Part shown: piece by piece, positions 1-11,203 of the stretch
Layout: every line of letters begins with the position of its first letter
Position numbering within the stretch: the first letter of the stretch is position 1
DNA from: Undaria pinnatifida
Lineage: Eukaryota; Sar; Phaeophyceae; Laminariales; Alariaceae
Reading direction: 5' to 3'
NCBI GenBank assembly: GCA_012845835.1
Contig: JABAKD010000025.1
Location: 29,767,761 to 29,831,760, forward strand
DNA length: 64,000 nt
Notes under the pieces: model-generated
The model's database searches: none
What the model was told of the DNA's origin: nothing
Seen by the model: the letters and a program-made list of their open reading frames with translations, nothing else
Translations under genes and position numbers: made by a program

Positions 1-117
1 GATACACACAACATCAACGCGCAAACGACCCCCACACAGCTTGAGCAGGCGCTGCTTTACCTCGGCCTCAAAATTCAAAGCAGATCCAGCGACGTGCCTT
101 CTCCTCCGTCCCCATGA
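1..117 (+). CDS. possible 3' end of a gene entering from the left
   Basis: Frame 1 is open from the first base to a TGA at 115-117 and gives about 38 residues. A polar, amphipathic stretch (TPTQLEQALLYLGLKIQSR) is followed by a Ser/Pro-rich tail. The composition looks coding but the piece is too short to name. The start and any upstream exons lie outside the window. It could also be chance, since the minus strand has a short ATG-led frame here too. Confidence 0.25.
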   Translation, partial: DTHNINAQTTPTQLEQALLYLGLKIQSRSSDVPSPPSP

Positions 118-250
118 ATTCCCATATACCGACGGCTACAAGTCGTCCGAAACCGCGCAGGACTAAGGCCGAGCGCAAAATGCGCGGGCCTCAGACCAAT
201 CGCAAAGCGATAACGATGGGCCATGCTGAAGATGAGATGAAGCCGAAACC

Positions 251-362
251 AGCTCCCTGCCGTTGGAGTGGAGTGCTTTGGCTACTAAGTCTAGCCCGCG
301 CGATGTAGCTCCCTGCCGTTGGAGTGGAGTGCTTTGGCTACTAAGTCTAGCCCGCGCGATGT
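251..362. repeat. perfect 56-bp tandem duplication
   Basis: Two identical 56-bp units, 251-306 and 307-362, each start agctccctgccgttggag. No mismatch was seen, so the duplication is recent. No convincing gene overlaps it. Confidence 0.9.
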
Positions 363-762
363 TTTTCGGCTGGTGTACTTCAGCATCGAAAGCCCCCCTT
401 AGGCCGCTCGATTTTGGTGGGGCCTCCCCCCCACAAGAGCGCCGGCGTTCGTGACATCGCTTTGAGGGTTTAACGCGGGGGCGAAGGACCATCAAGCCTG
501 CCCGTGCCGTGAGCCAGCGACTGGTGCTGTGGACTGAAGGAAACTGGCGCTGGATGACACCCGGAGCCCGAGCTTGTCAAGGCCCCTGCCTACCGTTCAC
601 CGAGAGCGATAATACTTGGGGCTGCCTCCTTCCAAGAGCTCACCGCCACTAGCCAATCGTCTGAGAGATTCCTCGGGATGAAGACGTATGAGGAGTTCGT
701 GTGGACTACCAACCAGTTTGTCGAAGCCGGACGAGGTTGTAAACATTACCGACTCCGAACAC

Positions 763-3393
763 CTAACTCCGTTGGGTCCTTTTTTGCGACCGGACTTCCA
801 CCTCGATGAAATATTTGGCAGCGTTCGTGAGGTGGTCGAGGACGCGATCGAGCGCTGCGATTGAGTTGAGCTCCCGCGCCATTTCCGCGATCTCCTTTCC
901 AAAGGCGACGGAGTTGGCATAAATCGTCGCTCTCACGTCTCCGTGCTCATGCGTCACCGTCATTCGTGCGCCGGAGATGGGCATCGACACCGGCTGCGTA
1001 ACGTCCGGGGACGTGTCTGTTGGTTGCTGTCTTTCGGCGGACGTTGAGGCGTTTGACTTGTCAACCTTGCGCCTGACGTTTCGCACCTATTATGGGTAGG
1101 CCACGGCAACAGAGGCCAACAAGCGCCGACAGAGGAGACGATGCCGTTTACAACTTTCTGTGGTATTCAAGTCGCCTCCGCAACGCGCAGGGACGATATT
1201 CTCGACCTTGCACGGACGAAATACAACGCAACGCGCAAAGAAGACCACGGTAGGAGAGCTACAAGGGGACTGCCGCGGTCGGCACTATATATTTTAATAA
1301 CATACTTCAAACATTAAAGAGCCAGCATATTTTGCCGAGGCCTGTCTGGAAGATGCCACACGGCAGGACGTGGTCGCCTGGTCCTTTTTCACAACACATA
1401 TGTGCACACAAGATATATGTTTTATTTACTCACCATCTGCTTGCCTAGCCTTCCTAGCCTCTTGCCATTGGCCTGAATGGCCTTGTGGATCGCTGCCGTG
1501 TCCACACTACTCTCGTGCAAACGTCGAATCAAGCTTTCCTTCTTCAAGACCTCTGCTGCAGTGAGTTCGTTCTCGTCCTCGATGATTCGCGGAGGTTCGT
1601 GCTCTTTCTCGCCTGTCTCTGGGGTACGGTGCGAGAGGCACACCTGCATCATTCAATTATACAGCAATGAACGCGTTGTGGGGACACGAAACGGAGCCAG
1701 TGCAGCGGCCGGTCCGGTAGTCTTGAAATAAAAATTCTAGTCATCCGAAAAGTTAAGCCTCACTTGCTCGATTTGTCCTTGTGCGTTGTGCTCTCTGGGA
1801 CAAGTGCGATGGAGGCGTGCGGCACACAACGATTAACGAGCGCACGGCAGGACGTTTGACCTCGAGCACGGCCAAAGCGGCGATATTATACCATATTTCT
1901 GGGAGCCACAAATACTACGGTCTTGTGTGAAATAGCCAAAAGCCGGATACCGACGCAACCTAACTTGCCTGTGAAATGTACGGGCCGGTTTCTTTCGCTG
2001 GCCAATTCATCACCACTCTGCAGCTGCAGTCCACCTGGAAATTCACGTCGCAGGTGGGTGCAACACATTAACACATTCACGGCGCGTATGTGCGGGAGCA
2101 GCGATTAAGAAGGAACAGCGTTGCATAGTTCAGTAAAGTACGCCACAGCAGTAAAAAAATGGCAGCTATCGCCTCCAGATTTCGCCCTCGCGTTATGGGA
2201 ACAAACCACTTGCAATGGGTGTAGGATAAGCTTCGCAGCGAAAGACGGCTCAATAAACAGTAGCAAAGGTTTTGCGCGAAAGGTAAGAATCATTTCTTAC
2301 ACTGAAACTAGAGCAGAATGCACCTTGCTGCATACGTATGAGATCTTGATACTGCCCCAACAACAGGAGTTTCAGAAGCGGGGTCGCAAACTGCAGTAGG
2401 TGCCCCCTGTCACGACACCCCGACTTCCACCTTCTCGGCGAACAGCTAAACAAATAGCCTACATTTCCTTACAACTAGCGCGTCTCGAGGAATGTGAACG
2501 CAATTCAAAGGGGGTTAAGACAACCAAATTTGGTGGGTAGTAGCCCTACTTGTTATTCGTTCTTCGCAAAGAGTGGAGCACTACGTGAGCCAATTCATTA
2601 AAAAGACCTGAGAGTCTCGACGCGCTATGGTACTTTAAGACGGGACCAATTGTGGCACTCCATGCGCAATAGCATTACGTTAGCGAGGTAGCACGACGTC
2701 CTTGATTTTTTCGAGTACCGCTGTGATTCAGAGCCAGCCCAACAGCACACGCCGAGTGTACGGGTACCTTATGCGTAGAGTGCACGACTACCTTTCGCAG
2801 AGTGCACGAGTACCTTCTTCGTGGACGACTGGCGTCTAAGCGATCGGTCCGGCACACGTTCACGTTCGACAGGCGTGCCCGCCTGTACGCATAAAAGCCA
2901 AACGACGCTCCACCGGTTGACCGTCAATTTCTCTTGGCCGTTCTTGTGCAGCTGAGGAGGGCAGCGAAGCGTTGCGCAGGGGCAGGGGTTGCGTTTTCTG
3001 CGCGCGGAATTTTGGCGTATGCCGCAAAAAATGACGCTCACGCCGCAGCAGCAGTGACGACGTGACAGAAGCCTCAGCATCAGGAGCAAAACGTTGACGT
3101 CATATAGATAGTACATGTGACTCTCCTTGCAACAATACGATACCTGCAACCTGCACCGTGCGGAATGGGCGATGTGTTCCAGGGAGCATCAAGCGACATA
3201 TATGATAAAGTGTAGCCTAACTTTGAGATGGCAGGGCCAAAGCTTACCTTTCCTTTGTTGCGTCTCATCAGCTTAAAGCCGCCTGCAACTGATGCCTCCA
3301 CCATTTTCACTGCGTTATCCCATGTTTTCTCCACATCTTCCACGAAGGGGAAGCGATAGCCCGCCCACCAATTTTCCAGCTTCAAAATTGCAG
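763..3393 (-). CDS. unknown protein, at least three phase-matched exons
   Basis: Three minus-strand exons join cleanly. Exon a is 3393-3248 (acceptor ttcag, donor GTAAGC, phase 0 at its end). Exon b is 1643-1434 (acceptor atgcag, donor GTGAGT, phase 0 at both ends). Exon c is 1086-763 (acceptor aatag, stop TAG at 765-763). Together they give about 226 residues. The start is a Trp-rich segment (KLENWWAGYRFPFVEDVEKT). A charged Glu/Lys-rich helical middle, a Ser/Thr/Pro linker and a helical end containing EIAEMARELNSIAALDRVL follow. I do not recognise the family. Exon a begins in phase 1, so at least one upstream exon is missing. A phase-compatible candidate at 4652-4596 lies inside a dispersed repeat and I do not trust it. 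The introns are about 1.6 kb and 0.35 kb. The matching phases make a real gene likely. Confidence 0.6.
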
Positions 3394-3649
3394 CTGAACA
3401 CAAAAAGCGAATACACGTAACGGAACGAGTAAACAGTTACAGAGGGTCAGCTGTTGTCGCATGGAGAGGAGTTAGAGTGGGATAGGTGTAGCTGCATATA
3501 CGGCTGCGGTACCGTGTAGAGCTGCTGCATCACTGCTGTTGTACGCTGGTAAACACACCACATTACCAAACCCATGGGTGTACAGCACAGCGTTGCAGAT
3601 TGTAGGCCATACCGGTTCTTCGTAACGCCTGCGAAACTGCTTTACGATG

Positions 3650-4515
3650 TACCTAGTACCTCGTACGGTACCTAGAGATTGGCCCCTTAGGGTATCCGCG
3701 ACGAACGGGTACCCGTCAATTTATGAGGGCCGGACCTTCCCCTACCCGCCCGGTGTTGCTGCGTTGACAACCGGGTACCGGGTACCCGCAATAGTGCCGG
3801 ATACCCGGGTATCCGGCAATATTTTGACGTTTGATCTCTTTGCTCCAGTGGCATGAAGACTGTAGAGCGTAGGGAGTGGAGGATAATGTAATACTACGTT
3901 CGATATCGAATTTGTTTTTCGATTTTCCGACTACCTGATCTTGTATTCTGAGGTATCACACCTTTGCAGACATATCATTAGGGACCTGACCGCGTTAAAA
4001 CTGCATATATACGCGGCCCCGTGTTGTAAGGGACTTCATTTGCTAACATTCTCTAGATATCTGGTCGATAGTCCACGGCCCCCCTCCTGAAGACTACAGC
4101 ACGTACTGCCAGGTACCTGGTGTATAATACAAGTGCGTACGTACTATACTACAGCAGTAATGGTACTTCGTATAATCTTGAAAATTGAACTACTGTCATT
4201 GCTGCCCATGGGAAAGTACTACCCAGGTGATGTAGCCATGTGTACCCCGTTATCCTTGGGAATACGGATACCCACCTGTTTTGCGGAACCCCAGGGTTCA
4301 TTTTCCCGACATAAACGTCTCCAGAAATGTTTTCCAGTTACATATCGATACACAAAACACTCAACACTCTTAACATGTCAAGAGGTCGCGGCAGAATAAC
4401 GAATCGGGGAGGCGCCAAACGAGCGGGTACCCGGATACCCGCGGGTACCCGTGACGTAATTGCTCGCAGGTTCTGATTTATCCGCGGGTAGGACGGGTAG
4501 GGCCCGGCGAGTATA
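3650..4515. repeat. two clusters of CGGGTA/TACCCG palindromic words
   Basis: At 3655-3825 and 4425-4515 the words GGGTACCC, GGATACCC, GGGTATCC and GGTACC recur every 6-20 bp, for example cgggtacccggatacccg at 4426-4443. Between the clusters the sequence is ordinary and AT-richer. The words form many small overlapping palindromes with no fixed period. No gene is seen here. Confidence 0.6.
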
Positions 4516-4639
4516 CCCGGGCAATAGGTATTCGTAGACTATGTGTTTGTTTTTTCAACAGAACAATATGATCCCTCCCATTATGAAAAAACTCACCCAC
4601 ATAGTGTATTACAAGTACCAACAACGCAGCTTGCAAAGA

Positions 4640-4692
4640 TGAGTATTGACCTGAATTCGTCGAACTCACGGCTGACGTCCTTGAAAATTAGT
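4640..4692 (-). repeat. dispersed repeat, copy shared with 10598-10650
   Basis: The minus strand here reads aaggacgtcagccgtgagtt and continues much like the plus strand at about 10600-10650. The two diverge only after about 50 bp. They are inverted relative to each other and 6 kb apart, which suggests an interspersed element fragment. Confidence 0.6.
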
Positions 4693-5269
4693 TATAAATA
4701 GGCCAATCTCTAATATTAGCATCACCAAAGACAAGCCGCAGAACTCGTACCAAAGACGGGCCGCAAAAGGGCTGTGGGGACACATCGATGTCGGTCGAAA
4801 CAAAAACGCAGGTCACGTATAACCATGTGGCAGGTGGGGGAAAGCAGGGGTCTACCAGCGAGGATCCACTCATTGCGTTACCCATTACGCAGCTCGAGCA
4901 TACCGGTGCTGCTACGACACACCAACACGCAAGTAGACGATAAACGTAACCGCCTTGGACGATACGCGGCGTATAATACAAGGTGGTTTGCGGCGGGTGG
5001 TGAGATGCAGAGTGTGCCCGTACTTCGAGAGAGTAAACGCATTTTTTCTTACATTTGCAAAATTTTCTCCGGCGGCCGCGGGGCATTTCTCGTACTTTCG
5101 GCCGTGGGTCCGCCGGTACATCACGACACACGTCTGGGTCCCGGCCGGGTTTTGGGTGGATGGGTGGCCGTGTTCGTACGAGCTGCGGGCTTACACCGAC
5201 CCCGCTGGCGTAGCAGCGGTCCTAACAATACTGTATACGAAAGAGCAAAGAAAACACCTTATGCACGTA

Positions 5270-5344
5270 CCTGGGGATCTGTCAGAGCAGGCTTCAGGGG
5301 GGCCAAAACCTGGGGATCTGTCAGAGCAGGCTTCAGGGGGGCCA
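5270..5344. repeat. 39-bp tandem duplication
   Basis: Copies start at 5270 and 5309 (cctggggatctgtcagagca and onward). The second copy lacks the last few bases. On the minus strand it duplicates a 13-residue peptide of the reading frame described at 5271-5733. Confidence 0.85.
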
Positions 5345-5437
5345 GGGAAAGCAGACGAGGCGGCGAGCGGGTGCGCAGGCGGTGCTTGCGACACGGGCGT
5401 ATGCGGTTGCCGGCTGTTGCCATCATCATCAGCAGCA

Positions 5438-5477
<40 letters not shown>

Positions 5478-5733
5478 CAGCAGCAGGCAGTCGATCGCTC
5501 CCCATGACCCCATCAGCCCCCCTTGCGGGAGATGTGTGTCTCAGATCCTCAGCGAAGGCAGATGCAGGGGCTCGAATGGTGTGCGACGGGTCGCCACAGA
5601 CCTCCGATCTCGGGTTGAACGTGCCGTGGGGAGTCCCAATATCATCTGCCTCTGCGGGCCCGCAATCCAGACTCTCAGAGGAAGAGGTTCGTGTGTGGCA
5701 GCTTCTCTCATTAACAAGAGCGGCAGTCTCCAT
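5271..5733 (-). CDS. candidate first exon with poly-Ala run, unknown protein
   Basis: On the minus strand an ATG at 5733-5731 opens a frame of about 154 codons that reaches a textbook donor (CAG then GTACGTG at 5270, phase 1). The frame has a Ser-rich start, an Ala run of about 12 residues encoded by the CAG/CTG repeat, then acidic and Pro-rich sequence with a duplicated GPPEACSDRSPG peptide. The plus strand is also open here in two frames for over 300 codons, in one as poly-Ser and in another as poly-Ala, so the coding strand is not certain. I prefer minus because of the donor and the Met start. The downstream exon was not resolved. No family is recognised. Confidence 0.3.
5424..5485. repeat. 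CAG/CAT trinucleotide run
   Basis: An interrupted (CAT)n(CAG)n run contains about 11 uninterrupted CAG units, with CAA and CAT interruptions at its edges. It would encode Ser, Ala or Gln tracts depending on frame. Such runs are common in coding exons of some algae. Confidence 0.9.
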
Positions 5734-5779
5734 ATGGCAGCCGCTTGGTCGATTGTTGCGGCAGTGCTTGCGTGGTGAT

Positions 5780-6214
5780 CGAGCTTCTGTTACTGGGCCG
5801 GTGGTTTATGTGCACCAGAAGCATGAGCAGGCAGCGGCACTTGTGTGTGCTAGCGCAGGGCTGTGCGGTGTGGCACCCCATTTTCGATTTTTCAAATTTT
5901 GTGGGTTTCCACGGAAATCAAGCTGCATGTGTTTGGTTCTGACTGCAGTCTAGACCGCAGACAGCACGTTGCAGGTAGTGGTATATATAGTCCATATAGA
6001 CTATGCAACTCGCGAGTTGCGTCTGGCGCCTTCTGAGATTGAGTGCTGGGGATTTTGGTTCAGAGTGTTGCCGGACAGTCTAAGCTCTGAAAAGTCAGCT
6101 GTAGTCACGTCTTGGTGTATAGATGCGTTTCCGCTTGTCACATTGTGTGTTGTGTGTCCGAGGTCGGGGAGGTCGGGTTTCAGCCATATTTTGTTTTTGT
6201 ATAACTAATTGTAT
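5780..6214. other. no gene seen
   Basis: This is mixed sequence with only short frames. A possible TATA-like word occurs at 5983-5988 (tatata). Nothing can be named. Confidence 0.4.
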
Positions 6215-6625
6215 GAGAAGAGCAAAATAGGGGATGCGAAAAAAATGCCCCCCCCCCGGGAAAAAAGCGTGGATTCCCGTATTTTGGGCGATTGGAGAGC
6301 CCTCTGCAACGATGGCGAATGGCGGAAAATGTGCGCCTACGACGTGCGTATGGAGATTTTGTGAAAAAAATTAAACAGGGGATACCGATATTTTGTCCCC
6401 CCCGGGGAAAAACCGGGGATTTTTAGCTTTTTTGAGCCATTCGAGGGGCTATTGTTTGTTTACAATGGCGGCGAATGGCGGGAAATGTGCACCCACGACG
6501 CACGGTAATTGTATGGAAACGCAACATAGGGGATGCGATTTTTTTTCCCCCCCCCCCCGGGGAAAAAACCGGGATTTTATGTCTTTTTTGGCCATGTCAG
6601 GGGCTATTTTATAAGATACAAGGGC
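6215..6625. repeat. three degenerate copies of a poly-C/AATGGCG module
   Basis: The module runs: ...caaaataggggatgcga, poly-A/T, a C tract, ggggaaaaa, ccgggatttt, ggcca..., ggggctatt, then gatggcgaatggcggaaaatg. It occurs about three times, at roughly 6215-6360, 6361-6520 and 6521-6620. A fourth fragment (ggcgaatggtggaatatg) sits at 10667-10684. C tracts of 7-14 bases separate otherwise similar sequence. Confidence 0.7.
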
Positions 6626-6628
6626 TCC

Positions 6629-6660
6629 GCATGGGCGCCGGCGAATGCCGGCGCCCATGC
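6629..6660. repeat. perfect hairpin, 14-bp arms and 4-nt loop
   Basis: Arm 6629-6642 (gcatgggcgccggc) and arm 6647-6660 are exact reverse complements around gaat. The stem is very GC-rich. It directly follows the poly-C modules and may mark their end or a transposon terminus. Confidence 0.9.
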
Positions 6661-7659
6661 TTCGGGTAGGGCAGGGCAGCACTTCGACATCTTAAGGTGT
6701 AGCTGTCCGATTTGGCATGCATTGAATTTTAAAGTAATGCCAAGAGTTTAATACGAACATGGGATTATGAAAGTCATGATTTGACAGAAAAAAAACGTAA
6801 TATTATACAACAAAGAATGCAAGGATAGGCGAAACACACTATTACTATGTTAAATGCGCCGTCAAGTAAAAGTTGGCGTCTATCAAACAAAAATACCGAA
6901 AATAGTATTATTGAGAACCTGCGTCGCCTCTAGGCGAAACGAAAGAGGCCTTGGCATTAATGAAGAGACTGCACTGCTGTCCCCGTGGCAATGGAGGTTC
7001 GAAGTCGACAGGATGCAAAGTCGGTTTGCATCAAACGTCGACATGGGGCCATGTCAGCCGGCGAGGTTTTGGAAGAAGATTGCTTTGTTTGTTACGTGAA
7101 GGCTGTCGCATTGATTGGTCTGCGTGGTTGCGGGCGAGGAGGAAAACGAAGAAGAGGAGGGCGATCTCTCGTTGCGTCGGCGTTGTCTAAGATAGGTGCG
7201 GGGGTGGCTTTGCTCGTACGGGACGTTGGCGTAGCGCTTCTTCTCTGTTTTTTCTCGAGAAGGCGGGATATGTGTGTCTGCTATCTTTGCTTCGTGGGTG
7301 CTTTTACGTTGTCAAAGTCGGACGCGTCCCCTCAATACATAATATCCGGAGTGTCTCTGCCATGACGACTGCTGATGGTGCCGTGCGTATTTCCCAGAGA
7401 CTGACATATTATTTACTTGTAGAAATAATCATATACCTTTCTTTGCAACATTTTTTTTTATTCATCCCATTTATCATCCCCGCACCATTCTCGCGCTCCC
7501 TCCCAGTAGTAACTCAGATCCGGGGTCACATAGCGGGCCCTCCTCCTCCCTCCCCACTTCGGCACGTGCCTTCATTTTTACCGCGAGGAGAATCGAGCAT
7601 TTTCTTCCCTCGTCGACTCGCGTCGAATTGTAACTAGCAGGCGCTCTCAGCAGTTGATC
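6661..7659. other. no confident gene
   Basis: Overlapping open frames exist on the plus strand at 6985-7365 and 7272-7637, but none has splice or domain support. Their residues are Arg/Cys/Leu-rich, as expected of random GC-rich translation. I annotate nothing. Confidence 0.4.
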
Positions 7660-7775
7660 TTTTTTTTTTATTGCATTTTTGCAAATTAGGTCATATTCAT
7701 CGTGGTGGGTGTCGAATTCAAGGACAACCAAACGTTGGAGGTATTCGAGGGTAAAACCACTAGACCACCGGGGCG
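7660..7775 (-). mobile_element. tRNA-derived SINE candidate
   Basis: On the minus strand a perfect Pol III A box, TGGTCTAGTGG, lies at 7767-7757. A B-box-like AATTCGACACC follows at 7718-7708, and an A-rich tail (ten A) ends the element at 7669-7660. The box spacing, about 38 nt, is close to that of tRNA genes. The arms around the boxes do not fold into a full cloverleaf, so this is a tRNA-derived element and not a tRNA gene. The non-tRNA body between the B box and the tail is about 40 bp, which is short for a SINE. No target-site duplication was found with confidence. Confidence 0.5.
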
Positions 7776-7938
7776 GCCGGCTGACAATTATAATTGATTA
7801 AAACAAAACAGGATATTTGCATAGGGTTCAAAATCGTGTTGGCAGAAAAACCAAATTTGCAGGAAGCAGCTGAGAGGTGAAGAAACAGGCAATATTTCAG
7901 TTGTTGTTGTTCTCACATTAACTCGCACAATCCAGTCC

Positions 7939-8530
7939 GTGGTCACAGGACTGGTTCCAGTCACTCTGGAGCAGAGGAACACCCTAGGGAAAAACACAAA
8001 CAACCCAAGGTGGTACACGCATAAATCACAGCTGACGCAATTCATGCCTCCACCAGAAACATATAAAAGTGAAATCGGGAGTCAGTATACGATGTGCCAG
8101 GTCCATACTGGTGCATACGTCTCATTACTCGCGCCTGGGAAAACCGACTATACCGCTTGCCACCCAAGAAAGACTACCACGTATATATCACACGTAGTAT
8201 CTATCACTACGCATACGCACAACAAACGCAAGTCAATTGGAAAAAAGAAACAAAGAACAAAAAAGAGAAAGGAAAGGAAATGGGTGCATGGGGCCAAGAA
8301 AAAGAAGAGAAAAATAATTTTTGGGGGGTCTACTGGCGAGGCTGCCACCAGAACGGGATGTCACATGTCACGTGGTCTTTCGACGGTCTACAGCAGTAGT
8401 ACTACGAACGACTTCCGATACACCCACCGAAGCACGGACTACCGGCCAATTACGCGATCGACAGCTGGCCGTGGTTGTCACGTGTCTCTGTGTTGGGGGC
8501 CCCTGCCCTACCTCTTGTTGGCTCTTGAGA
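7939..8530. other. open frame judged non-coding
   Basis: A 219-codon plus-strand frame spans 7939-8598. Its middle is a purine-rich Lys run and its end runs into the tandem repeat array. It shows no domain or splice support, so I do not call it. Confidence 0.35.
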
Positions 8531-8531
8531 G

Positions 8532-9925
8532 TGATGCGTGTACGACGAAACTTGCCAACGAACGGCACTCGCACTGCACTTTGAGCTATCTGCTGTAGTT
8601 CTGGTTGCTACTTGTTGCTGCATTATGTGCTAGACGTTTCACCCTTCGGCTACTGCTGTACACCTGCTGTTGTGTGTTTGCCAATGTCGTCAGTTGGCGT
8701 TCATGCTCGTCATACATACTGCTGTTCTCACCGAGTACGTGCGGGTTTCCTCGTACCTCAACCGTACGACGACGAGCTCAAAACAGAAGGGCGGTGACAT
8801 GAAATGGCATGGACAATGGCCACATAGAAGCGAGCACAGCGGGATAGTTCGCTGCGAATCAACCGCACTTGTTCATGCCTACAGCAGAGGCTGGCTGGAG
8901 TGTCAGCGGCCGTGCTAAAGCCAGGGCCAAAGGCCGAAGAGACGGCTCTTCTATCTGCTTGGTTTTGTCTCGAGATTCTGTTATATACGAGTATATTGGA
9001 CAGAGTGATGCGTGTACGACTAAACTTGCCAACGGCACTCGCACTGCACTTTGAGCTATCTGCTGTAGTTCTGGTTGCTACTAGTTGCTGCATTATGTGC
9101 TAGACGTTTCGCCCTTCGGCTACTGCTGCTACACCTGCTGTTTTGTGCTTGCCAATGTCGTCAATTGGCGTTCATGCTCGTCGTATATACTGCTGTTCTC
9201 ACCGAGTACGTACGGGTTTCCTCGTACCTCAACCGTACGACGACGAGCTCAAAACAGAAGGGAGGTGACATGAAATGGCATGGACAATGGCCACATAGAA
9301 GCGAGCACAGCGGGATAGTTCGCTGCGAATCAACCGCACTTGTTCATGCCTACAGCAGAGGCTGGCTGGAGTGTCAGCGGCCGTGCTAAAGCCAGGGCCA
9401 AAGGCCGAAGAGACGGCTCTTCTATCTGCTTGGTTTTGTCTCGAGATTCTGTTATATACGAGTATATTGGACAGAGTGATGCGTGTACGACTAAACTTGC
9501 CAACGGCACTCGCACTGCACTTTGAGCTATCTGCTGTAGTTCTGGTTGCTACTAGTTGCTGCATTATGTGCTAGACGTTTCGCCCTTCGGCTACTGCTGC
9601 TACACCTGCTGTTTTGTGCTTGCCAATGTCGTCAATTGGCGTTCATGCTCGTCGTATATACTGCTGTTCTCACCGAGTACGTACGGGTTTCCTCGTACCT
9701 CAACCGTACGACGACGAGCTCAAAACAGAAGGGAGGTGACATGAAATGGCATGGACAATGGCCACATAGAAGCGAGCACAGCGGGATAGTTCGCTGCGAA
9801 TCAGCCGCACTCGTTCATGCCTACAGCAGAGGCTGGCTGGAGTGTCAGCGGCCGTGCTAAAGCCAGGGCCAAAGGCCGAAGAGACGGCTCTACCTGCTTG
9901 GTTTTGTCTCGAAATTCTGTTACGT
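8532..9925. repeat. three tandem copies of a 470-471-bp unit
   Basis: Units start near 8532, 9002 and 9473. Copies 2 and 3 are nearly identical over 471 bp; copy 1 differs by scattered changes and one missing codon-sized step. The unit begins gtgatgcgtgtacgac and ends near tctcgagattctgtta. Copy 3 has a short deletion near its right end and then leaves the repeat. Frames of 104-111 codons recur on both strands in every unit because the unit recurs; none is convincing. This is a young local amplification. Confidence 0.9.
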
Positions 9926-10427
9926 GAAAGTATCATGATTTGGGAGTCATTTTGTCACGAAACGTCTTGCCGTCGGTAATTTGTGTCACGAAGTTGTTGG
10001 ATATCGTCGGTAACTTGTGTCACGTTTTAGGTGAACGCACACTAAAAAATTGAATTTCCAGCTGGCAAAACGAGCAGAAACAAAAGCAATAAAAATGCCG
10101 AGCAAGAAACCAAACGAACTAGTAAAAAAGTACAGCAAAGAAACTAACGCTCGAGAGTATGCCACCGCAAAATTCCAAACATTATCACGTACCGTTTGGA
10201 AATGATGCCAATTTTGTAAATCATTCAGGCGTTGCAGCCATTAAGATTCAACAATTTTTTCCAAAATTCCTTTTCGACACTCGCTCGTCTCGCTCGGCAC
10301 CCGTCCGCGTTCACGTCGATGTGCGGAACGGACACGGCAGGGCGAGGGGCGTTGGAGCCGCCCCCCGAAGGCGGCGCTCGAACCAAGCCATGTTCGACCG
10401 AGAATTCCAGTTCCGCGAATCGCATAC
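9926..10427. other. no gene; short cgtcggtaa repeats at left
   Basis: At 9948-10025 the phrase cgtcggtaaNttgtgtcacg occurs twice. The rest is A-rich and then GC-rich sequence. Overlapping frames at 10159-10471 on both strands are not convincing. Confidence 0.4.
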
Positions 10428-10428
10428 T

Positions 10429-10598
10429 TAGGCCGAGACAAAAAACTCCTGACCAAAGTCCATGACACCAAGGAATGACTCGATATTCAAGGAATGCTTT
10501 TATATATATTTATTAGGCCGAGACAAAAAACTCCTGACCAAAGTCCATGACACCAAGGAATGACTCGATATTCAAGGAATGCTTTTATATATATTTAT
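10429..10598. repeat. perfect 85-bp tandem duplication
   Basis: Units 10429-10513 and 10514-10598 are identical and start ttaggccgagacaaaaaact. Each ends in a tatatatattta tract. The array abuts the dispersed repeat shared with 4640-4692. Confidence 0.9.
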
Positions 10599-11163
10599 TT
10601 CAAGGACGTCAGCCGTGAGTTCGACGAATTTCGGGTCAATACATACTCATTTCACGTCTACAGCGGTGGCGAATGGTGGAATATGCGCTCACGGCGCGCA
10701 GTATGTTCCGTGTGTGCAAGCAATGACAATTGAAGCACGCAGCGGAGCTGTATTGTGCATGCCTCTCCAGCAAATACAACCTCATCGACGTACCGATAAA
10801 ATGGCGCAGTTTCAGCAATAGGAAACCAGAGGAAATGTCACGAATCGTGTCCTTGTGCAGCGAGGTCTGGAGTCAGGGTGAGACAGGCGAGGATATTCAC
10901 GGCGAAGCAGACGAGGATATCTAGCCTACTAGCATCTCAAGGTCCACATATGGGCTATATCTGTAGCACGCCTCAGGTATTCATAATGACTGACCTCCGA
11001 AGGACCGATACGACCGAGTTCAGAAGGCGCTTGTGCGTTCCTCGGAGAAAGAGAGCAAGTCCCCTGTGCAGGTGCTCAAGATGTGAAACCTCCCAAGAAA
11101 GTAGTGTGTAAATGGTAACTTGATTTCTTATCCGAAGGGATTATGAACGTGAACCCAAGGAAT

Positions 11164-11203
11164 TGATAGATTGGTTGATTGGTTGGTTGGTTGGTTGATT
11201 GTG
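11164..11203. repeat. TTGG/TTGA tetranucleotide microsatellite
   Basis: Interrupted (TTGG)n and (TTGA)n units span about 40 bp. The flanks at 10600-11160 and 11205-11780 show no supported gene. Confidence 0.85.

Noticed and set aside
4596-4652. Extra upstream exon for the unknown gene at 763-3393
   Set aside because: Phases fit, but the sequence lies partly in a dispersed repeat also found at 10.6 kb, and the exon would be only 57 bp.
4774-5953. Two plus-strand frames of over 330 codons
   Set aside because: Both overlap the CAG repeat and lack splice support; the minus strand has a better start and donor. Not fully excluded.
7939-8598. 219-codon plus-strand frame
   Set aside because: Purine-rich Lys run and repeat-derived end; no domain, splice site or codon evidence.
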